From positions 1-21,313 of the forward strand of contig JANYGR010000195.1 of assembly GCA_025359355.1 (NCBI GenBank): a DNA stretch of 21,313 bases. Direction: 5' to 3'. A program made the position numbers and the translations under genes. This DNA comes from Bacteroidota bacterium (GTDB lineage Bacteria; Bacteroidota; Bacteroidia; B-17B0; Aurantibacillaceae). Shown here piece by piece: positions 16,990-21,313 of the stretch (the stretch's first letter is position 1; the number at the start of each line of letters is the position of its first letter). The notes beneath the pieces were generated by a model. That model was not told the DNA's origin and did no database searches. It was given only the letters and a program-made list of their open reading frames with translations.

Positions 16990-17130
16990 TTGTTGTATTT
17001 AATGCTTATCGGTTTATCGGTTTAAACTAGTTTAACTAAACTTATCGCATCGGTTTATTAGTTTATAAGTGTATGTATACACTTAAACTAAACCGATAGT
17101 ACTAATATGTGAATTGATTATTAAACCGAT
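16990..17130. other. Candidate replication origin: iterons and palindromes
   Basis: ATCGGTTTA occurs at 17008-17016, 17016-17024 and 17049-17057, and its reverse complement TAAACCGAT at 17089-17097 and 17122-17130. Within it lie a perfect 14-bp palindrome TTAAACTAGTTTAA (17022-17035) and a hairpin with 8-bp arms AAGTGTAT/ATACACTT (17067-17084) flanked by the opposed iterons. Very AT-rich. It lies between the RepA-like and primase-like genes, where origins of plasmid-type modules often sit. It could instead be an operator or attenuator for the primase-like gene. Confidence 0.6.
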
Positions 17131-18230
17131 TGAAACTCTCCTAAAGTGTAAGGTGCTTTTATTTTTGATTGAATAAGCCAGTTATTATTTTTACAATCTG
17201 TTATTATTTCTTTTAATCTATTATTGCCAATATCTTTACCAAATTGACTTTTATAAGCTAATTTTAATTGAATAACTAGTTCGCTATAACTAAATTCTTT
17301 ACCTTTACTATAAACCTCTGTTAGTAGCTTATACTTTTTACAGTCCTCCATATCAGTAACATCAAACTTGTTCTTTTTGGTTTCTGTTCTTATTTCAAAA
17401 TCTTCAGCTATTATAGGCAAACCAAACTCATTAATTTCAAAAGCAAATACTTCAGGCTCAATATCTCTACATTGTTGAGGTTCTACAATTGAAATATCGT
17501 TGTTTGTTTCAGCTTTGGTAACTGATAATACTGTTTCTGCTTTATTAATACATTCAGTACCAATATGCCCCCTAGCATTTGTATCACTCTTATTTTGGTG
17601 CAATACAGTAACAATATGAATATTACGTTCCTCAGTCCATTTTAATAGCTTACAGACAACCATTGTAGCCTGTTCCTCATCATTTATAGACGTTACTAAA
17701 TCTTTAATCCCATCTATTACTACAAAGCCAATTTTGTCATTACTGTAAATTTCATTTTCAATAAATGTCAGACGTTCGATAGGTGTCAAACTTCGTAAAT
17801 AGTATGAATGTAAATTACTTGGCTCACTTACATTAATTTGAGCGCAAATTCGCTTTACAGCCTTTTGCACATGATACTTTCCTTGTTCCGTATCAAAATA
17901 TACAACTTCGTTTTTATCTCTTGGTAAATCACTCTTAAATCGGTTTAAAATTAAATCTTTGCCTAATGCGCATGATACCGCAATATTTACAAAAAATGAT
18001 TTTCGGCTTTTTGCTTTACCAATAATCAAACTAAAATTACCTAGAGTTCCTAAAATTGCTTCGCCCTCTTTTTTTGTATTAGTTAAACTCCATGCTATTT
18101 GTGGCGGTGGTATTGCTTCGCTTATATCAATTTTATATTTACATCTAATTTCTTTGTGTTTTGATAATTCACAATTAATTAAAGTTTCTGTATGCGCTTT
18201 TAAATCTTCTATGTTAAAATTAGTTTCCAT
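17121..18230 (-). CDS. RepA-like AAA ATPase / replicative helicase
   Basis: 369 residues. Walker A is GKAKSRKS at 71-78 in the context SLIIGKAKSRKSFF. Walker B is IGFVVIDG around Asp173. VLHQNKSDTNARGHIGT around 209-224 is the motif that follows in RecA-fold RepA helicases of the AAA_25 type, and EVVYFDTEQG (108-117) is the motif after Walker A. The C-terminal 80 residues look like a winged-helix-type tail. Such hexameric ATPases unwind DNA in plasmid and mobile-element replication. Its ATG overlaps the stop of the upstream small gene (TAATG), so translation is coupled. The stop overlaps the last iteron. The final Walker A glycine is replaced by Arg (KSRKS rather than .SGKS/T), a known variation but worth noting. 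Confidence 0.8.
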   Translation of the reverse strand: METNFNIEDLKAHTETLINCELSKHKEIRCKYKIDISEAIPPPQIAWSLTNTKKEGEAILGTLGNFSLIIGKAKSRKSFFVNIAVSCALGKDLILNRFKSDLPRDKNEVVYFDTEQGKYHVQKAVKRICAQINVSEPSNLHSYYLRSLTPIERLTFIENEIYSNDKIGFVVIDGIKDLVTSINDEEQATMVVCKLLKWTEERNIHIVTVLHQNKSDTNARGHIGTECINKAETVLSVTKAETNNDISIVEPQQCRDIEPEVFAFEINEFGLPIIAEDFEIRTETKKNKFDVTDMEDCKKYKLLTEVYSKGKEFSYSELVIQLKLAYKSQFGKDIGNNRLKEIITDCKNNNWLIQSKIKAPYTLGEFQSV

Positions 18231-18535
18231 TACTTAAAAAGTTTAGTTTGTTTATTAATAGGGATTAAATCGGGATTGGTTGTATAAACTGCGGCTATGT
18301 GTTTAGTTACTTTACAGATTCTCTTATCTATTAAATAGATCCTGTTTTCACTTCTAAGGTTTTTTACATACCTGCAAATACTTTCACGCATAACGCCACA
18401 TTTAGCATCATCCTCCTTCATTGTCTTAGGGCTTTCAAAAAAAACTTTGTAAACTTTGTTTAGTTGAGTGATAAAATTATTATCTTTGGGCTGTGTGATT
18501 CTCAAAGAATTTAGGGAAGTATTAGCGTTTTTCAT
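18230..18535 (-). CDS. Small winged-helix-like DNA-binding protein
   Basis: 101 residues. After a disordered start, residues about 22-90 carry FITQLNKVYKVFFESPKTMK, then CGVMRESICRYVKNLRSENR, IYLIDKRICKVTKHIA and VYTTNPDLIP. The pattern of a helix, a recognition-like helix RESICRYVKNL, and a beta wing is that of a winged helix. I recall near-identical short proteins (IMRANICRYV, ITKH.AGFYTTNP) in Bacteroidota integrative elements, where they have no name. Its start overlaps the excisionase-like gene's stop by 4 bp (ATGA) and its stop overlaps the ATPase start by 1 bp, so the three are translated as a unit. Likely a regulator or replication accessory factor. Confidence 0.7.
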   Translation of the reverse strand: MKNANTSLNSLRITQPKDNNFITQLNKVYKVFFESPKTMKEDDAKCGVMRESICRYVKNLRSENRIYLIDKRICKVTKHIAAVYTTNPDLIPINKQTKLFK

Positions 18536-18876
18536 GATGCTTTGCTTCCTTTCTTTTTTAGATATCTTGTAACTTCTACACCTATTTCAGCAACTGTTTT
18601 TTTACGCCCAGTTTTTAACCATTCGTCAATTTCAGATTTTGAGAATTGGAGCTTCTTTGTTCCCTTACTGTATGGGATAATTCCAGCGTGTACCCAGCCG
18701 TAAACAGTTGCTTTAACGGGTCGGTCTGGTAGGTACTCACATAATTCGTTGAGGTTTAACCAATCATTGTTTGACTGTGTTTCATCTAAGTTTAACTTAG
18801 GATTTAGGGCTAAGTCAATTAGTAAATTTTCGATGTTACTAAGTCTAGCGTCAATAAATTCAAATGGATTTGTCAT
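18532..18876 (-). CDS. Excisionase-like helix-turn-helix protein
   Basis: 114 residues. A short N-terminal helix (IDARLSNIENLLIDLAL, possibly coiled coil) precedes an HTH_17/MerR-type domain at about 38-92. The domain shows WLNLNELCEYLPDRPVKATV, YGWVHAGIIPYSKGTKKL, and FSKSEIDEWLKTGRKKT. This arrangement is standard for the excisionase-family proteins of Bacteroidota elements (compare the small accessory genes of NBU1 and CTnDOT). It would act as a directionality factor for the integrase and may control its own operon. It is the first gene of the coupled HTH, winged-helix and ATPase string. A pair of 10-bp direct repeats lies 60-80 bp upstream, a possible own binding site. Confidence 0.8.
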   Translation of the reverse strand: MTNPFEFIDARLSNIENLLIDLALNPKLNLDETQSNNDWLNLNELCEYLPDRPVKATVYGWVHAGIIPYSKGTKKLQFSKSEIDEWLKTGRKKTVAEIGVEVTRYLKKKGSKAS

Positions 18877-18935
18877 GTTGTAATAGGTTTAATTTCCTGT
18901 TACAAAAATCCAAATAACTAAAAAAGTGTACCTTT

Positions 18936-18956
18936 TATAAGCGGTGTATAGGCGGT
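18936..18956. repeat. Tandem 10-bp repeat upstream of the excisionase-like gene (candidate operator/Xis site)
   Basis: TATAAGCGGT (18936-18945) and TATAGGCGGT (18947-18956) are tandem copies with one mismatch and an 11-bp period, so both face the same side of the helix. The GCGGT cores stand out in AT-rich DNA. Located in the 86-bp gap between two element genes. Confidence 0.5.
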
Positions 18957-18962
18957 AATTAT

Positions 18963-19790
18963 TTAATATTTCAAGTCATAAGTTGTATTAAAAGCTGTAA
19001 TAATCGATTCTATGTTATTTACCGCATTTTTATTTTTTGTACCGCTTAACAACTGCTTAGCTTTCTTTAAATCTTCTAAATGTTCCGTATATCCTTTTTT
19101 ATTTTCATTTAAAGGCTTTATTTGATTTGATTTTCTTATTGATTTCTGCAATATTTTTTTACTTTTTATTTCATTCTTACTATACTTTGCCAAAGCATCT
19201 TTATAATTTTCTTCACTAATTGGAGTTCCCAATATAAAATAAGCTATTGCTATTTGTCTATCTGTATAATGATCATGTGATTTTTTTGTTTTTACACTTT
19301 TAGTCACAAAAAACAAAGGCTCAAACGCAGTTTGATTTTCAATAATAATACACCAAGCACAATAAAACCTACCAACTCTTTCACCGTAACCATTCCAATC
19401 ATGCGCCAATAATTTATTTTCTACTTCACTTGTTTTAACAACATGAACGGGTTCTTCGAAAAGATTAAAATGTTTTATAATTCCAGCAACTGACTCTTTA
19501 ATAAAATTGTTATGGTCGCTATTGTAACGATTATACCCTTCTGTAAATCCCTCAGCGTATTTTTGGTATTCATTTGATAAATTAGCGCTTTCATCAAATC
19601 TATTCTGTTTTTCGGCCTGATCTAAAAAGTGTTTCGTATAACCTGGCATCCATACGCCGTCAAATATCAATTCAAACCCATTAAACAGCAAACTGCCTTT
19701 ATCGACTTTTGCCATACTATGCCATGCACTATTTATTGATGAGGTTAATTGAACGCCTTTTCTAATTTTATTTATATCGGGTATTTTCAT
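18963..19790 (-). CDS. Unrecognised integrase-linked protein, 275 aa
   Basis: 275 residues, not recognised. Starting 1 bp after the integrase stop, it is surely cotranscribed with it. Hydrophilic, with no signal peptide or membrane segment. The middle has a Tyr/Asn-rich helix (EYQKYAEGFTEGYNRYNSDH, about 74-93), then HDWNGYGERVG and FYCAWCIII with a CxxC-like pair (Cys144, Cys147). Around 172-195, YTDRQIAIAYFILGTPISEE resembles an HTH-like motif of Bacteroidota element proteins (QIALLYVYEG.PI). The Lys-rich tail (KKILQKSIRKSNQIKP) could bind nucleic acid. By position it matches the small ORF after intN1 in NBU elements, but no sequence link can be claimed. It could be a recombination accessory factor or cargo. 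Confidence 0.6.
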   Translation of the reverse strand: MKIPDINKIRKGVQLTSSINSAWHSMAKVDKGSLLFNGFELIFDGVWMPGYTKHFLDQAEKQNRFDESANLSNEYQKYAEGFTEGYNRYNSDHNNFIKESVAGIIKHFNLFEEPVHVVKTSEVENKLLAHDWNGYGERVGRFYCAWCIIIENQTAFEPLFFVTKSVKTKKSHDHYTDRQIAIAYFILGTPISEENYKDALAKYSKNEIKSKKILQKSIRKSNQIKPLNENKKGYTEHLEDLKKAKQLLSGTKNKNAVNNIESIITAFNTTYDLKY

Positions 19791-21044
19791 TTAAAAATTC
19801 ATTAAGTTTTGCATAAATTCTTTCTTGTCGCTATCCTCAAACCCAGCGAAATAACCTTTGGTTGTTTTCATATTGTTGTGGCTTAAAGCTTCCATTACAA
19901 ACTCCATACTTGCACCGCTTCTTATGGCATTGGTAGCAAAGCTATGTCTAGCCCAATAAGTGCTTATATCGCTTGTAATGTTGTAAACCTCAGCTAATTT
20001 TTTAAGGTTTTGGTTTATAAACTTTGTGAAGTTCTTAATATTTTTATGCTTGGTTATATCCGACTGATTAGCCGAAATAATGTCAAATACATACTCCCCC
20101 TTTTTAGCGTTTAGGTTGCCATACTTTTGAATGATCAATTTTGAGTAGTCGTTTAAATAAACAGTAACCTCTTTTAAAGCTCCCTTTGAAGTGTTAATGG
20201 TCTTTGCTCGGTAAAACTTAATTGTATCGTTATTTAACTCCTTATTGGTTAATAGAGCAATGTCTTTTATGTTGGCTCCATTACAAGCATAACTAAAAAA
20301 CCAAAAATCTTTTGCTTTCTCCTGTTCGGGAGTTAGTGGCTTACATTCAAATAACTTTTTTAGATCCTCTTTTGATAATGCCTTTTTAACTTTGGTAACT
20401 GCTGGGAGTTCGTATTTACCCTTACCGAATGGATAAACTTCTTTTAGCGCTTCGTTATCTTTTATAGCTTGGTTAAAAATAGACCTCAACGAACGCAAAT
20501 ACATTGATACGGTTGTATGGCTTCGCCCTTTATCCTTTATCATGTATGTTTCATAATTATTTAACCATGTAGGCGTTATTTCTAAAAAGTAAAGTTTCTT
20601 AGGCTCTTTACCTTTAGTATTTAATAGAAAGTCTTTAATTGATTTTTGACTGAGGTCGTAAATATCGGCATTGCTAATATTGCCTGTTTTATTAAGTGAC
20701 TTAATTGTGATTTGATAGTGATAAAATACATCGTCCTCTTGCCCTGTTTCCAAATATAATTTCTTTTCAAACTTTTCAAATGTGAAAGGCTTTATAGTTG
20801 ATGCGGTTTCGTGCGCTTTGTTTTCAATGGCTTGTAATTGTAACCTCAGCTGTTTATGTTCCGTTCTGGGCTTCGTTACTTCCCATGTGCTGGCAAATTC
20901 TTTTATAGAAACATCAAAATCAGTAGGGTATAATTTAGCCTTTTTAATGGCCGAGCTGAACACCCTCAACTTTACAGGATATAAACCACTTTCTTTTGGG
21001 CGCCTTGTATCTAAATAGATTGATATTGTATAGTCTGAAATCAT
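19791..21044 (-). CDS. Tyrosine recombinase / site-specific integrase
   Basis: 417 residues with the Bacteroidota phage-integrase layout: N-terminal arm-binding domain (about 5-90, ISIYLDTRRPKESGLYPVKLRV), core-binding SAM-like domain (about 105-205), catalytic domain (about 220-405). Catalytic box: Lys281 (RAKT), Tyr363-x-x-Arg366-His367 (YWARHSFAT), His389 (ALSHNNMKTT), nucleophile Tyr398 (GYFAGF). The first active-site Arg is replaced by Asn258 (NGANIKD), with Arg279 two residues before the Lys. IntDOT of CTnDOT, as I recall, likewise lacks the first Arg and uses Arg285 before Lys287. It inserts and excises the element at the tRNA-Val att sites. Reads away from attR, 169 bp from it. A putative arm site overlaps its promoter, suggesting self-regulation. 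Confidence 0.95.
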   Translation of the reverse strand: MISDYTISIYLDTRRPKESGLYPVKLRVFSSAIKKAKLYPTDFDVSIKEFASTWEVTKPRTEHKQLRLQLQAIENKAHETASTIKPFTFEKFEKKLYLETGQEDDVFYHYQITIKSLNKTGNISNADIYDLSQKSIKDFLLNTKGKEPKKLYFLEITPTWLNNYETYMIKDKGRSHTTVSMYLRSLRSIFNQAIKDNEALKEVYPFGKGKYELPAVTKVKKALSKEDLKKLFECKPLTPEQEKAKDFWFFSYACNGANIKDIALLTNKELNNDTIKFYRAKTINTSKGALKEVTVYLNDYSKLIIQKYGNLNAKKGEYVFDIISANQSDITKHKNIKNFTKFINQNLKKLAEVYNITSDISTYWARHSFATNAIRSGASMEFVMEALSHNNMKTTKGYFAGFEDSDKKEFMQNLMNF

Positions 21045-21064
21045 TGATTTTATTATTGATTACA

Positions 21065-21072
21065 CAAATGTA
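21065..21072 (-). promoter_or_regulatory. Candidate integrase -7 box
   Basis: On the minus strand TACATTTG is an exact TAnnTTTG match, 20 bp before the integrase ATG at 21044. A TTTG lies 23 bases further upstream (21099-21096), longer than the usual spacer. The arm-type repeat 21076-21095 sits between the two boxes. Confidence 0.5.
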
Positions 21073-21075
21073 ATA

Positions 21076-21095
21076 ATTTGCACACGATTTGCACA
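21076..21095 (+). repeat. Candidate integrase arm-binding site, right
   Basis: Exact copy, same orientation, of the 20-bp repeat at 15091-15110. Here it lies 118 bp inside attR and within the integrase promoter region, so integrase binding could shut off its own gene. Confidence 0.7.
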
Positions 21096-21213
21096 CAAAG
21101 AATAAAAATAAACGTATAAAAAACAATTAACAAAAGTGTAATAATATCAATATAAAGCCTATATTTACTAAATAAATGAATACTATTTTAACACATACAA
21201 ATACTAAATATTA

Positions 21214-21259
21214 TGCCTTACAAGCAGGGGGTCACAGGTTCGAACCCTGTATCTCCCAC
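21214..21259 (+). repeat. attR (displaced tRNA-Val 3' end)
   Basis: Identical to 14999-15044. The upstream bases (ATATTA) do not continue the tRNA, so this is a promoterless 3' fragment of the tRNA gene left by integration, not a second tRNA gene. Confidence 0.95.
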
Positions 21260-21270
21260 CACATTGGATA

Positions 21271-21300
21271 AGCCGCCTAACAAGGCGGCTTTCCTTTTTA
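21271..21300 (+). terminator. Original host terminator of tRNA-Val
   Basis: AGCCGCC, a 6-base loop TAACAA, and GGCGGCT (21271-21290) followed by TTCCTTTTT. It is a GC-rich intrinsic terminator 12 bp after the displaced tRNA 3' end, consistent with having ended the tRNA transcript before the element inserted. Confidence 0.85.
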
Positions 21301-21313
21301 TACCATCTTCCAA

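Larger units (their letters stand above)
14999..21259. mobile_element. Compact integrative element in tRNA-Val (about 6.2 kb)
   Basis: Bounded by a perfect 46-bp direct repeat (14999-15044 and 21214-21259) made of the tRNA-Val 3' part from the anticodon stem onward plus one base. The integrase gene sits next to the right end. Distance between repeat starts gives a 6215-bp circle. Contents, all on the minus strand and read from the right: integrase, 275-aa unknown, excisionase-like HTH, winged-helix-like protein, RepA-like ATPase, primase-like TOPRIM protein, DUF4236-like membrane protein. No relaxase, coupling ATPase, capsid, terminase, or tail gene is present. It resembles NBU-type or satellite elements that borrow transfer from a helper. 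The intact att copies, tRNA and ORFs suggest a recent, possibly still mobile insertion. Confidence 0.92.

Noticed and set aside
15045..21213. Mobilization or phage structural genes in the element
   Set aside because: All long minus-strand frames were read; none shows relaxase, coupling protein, terminase, portal or capsid motifs.
21214..21258. A second tRNA gene
   Set aside because: Only the 3' part from the anticodon stem is present; upstream bases do not pair or continue the tRNA. It is the attR remnant.

Overview
The window looks like chromosomal DNA of a Bacteroidota bacterium (Flavobacteriales/Sphingobacteriales-like). The reasons are an AT-rich sequence, promoters of the TTG-N18-20-TAnnTTTG type, no clear Shine-Dalgarno sites, and six secreted proteins that end in the roughly 80-residue type IX secretion (T9SS) type A sorting domain with its YPNP-type opening. 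All assignments come from reading the sequence; no database search was run.

Layout. (1) 1-2775, housekeeping: the 3' end of an exonuclease III gene, a dipeptide/oligopeptide ABC-transporter binding lipoprotein, a strong hairpin terminator between convergent genes, and guanylate kinase (gmk) on the minus strand. (2) 2862-8407, minus strand: a two-gene T9SS operon with a zinc metalloprotease (TIG, PKD, jelly-roll and SprB-type repeats) followed by a second secreted protein with an FN3 domain. (3) 8612-14881, plus strand: a tight five-gene operon with a DUF4907-like lipoprotein, three paralogous six-blade kelch T9SS proteins and an Ig-repeat T9SS protein. The protein set suggests cell-surface or secreted adhesion and degradation functions. 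(4) 14969-15043: tRNA-Val(TAC). (5) 14999-21259: a compact integrated element inserted in the 3' half of that tRNA gene, bounded by a perfect 46-bp direct repeat (attL/attR), about 6.2 kb in its excised circular form. (6) 21260-21313: host DNA with the displaced original tRNA terminator.

The element is the most interesting part. All its clear genes lie on the minus strand and read inward from attR: tyrosine integrase, an unrecognised 275-aa protein one base after it, then a translationally coupled string of an excisionase-like HTH protein, a small winged-helix-like protein and a RepA-like AAA ATPase, followed by a TOPRIM/zinc-finger primase-like protein. A DUF4236-like membrane protein with a split zinc ribbon lies at the far end and may be cargo. 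The ATPase and primase-like genes are separated by a 131-bp block of iterons and palindromes that looks like a replication origin. A 20-bp repeat, itself two 9-bp boxes one helical turn apart, occurs once near each end and is the best candidate for integrase arm-binding sites. The element also carries a replacement terminator for the tRNA it enters. No relaxase, coupling protein, capsid or other transfer gene is visible. The set resembles a stripped-down Bacteroides NBU (integrase, small accessory ORFs, primase) or a replicating satellite that depends on a helper.
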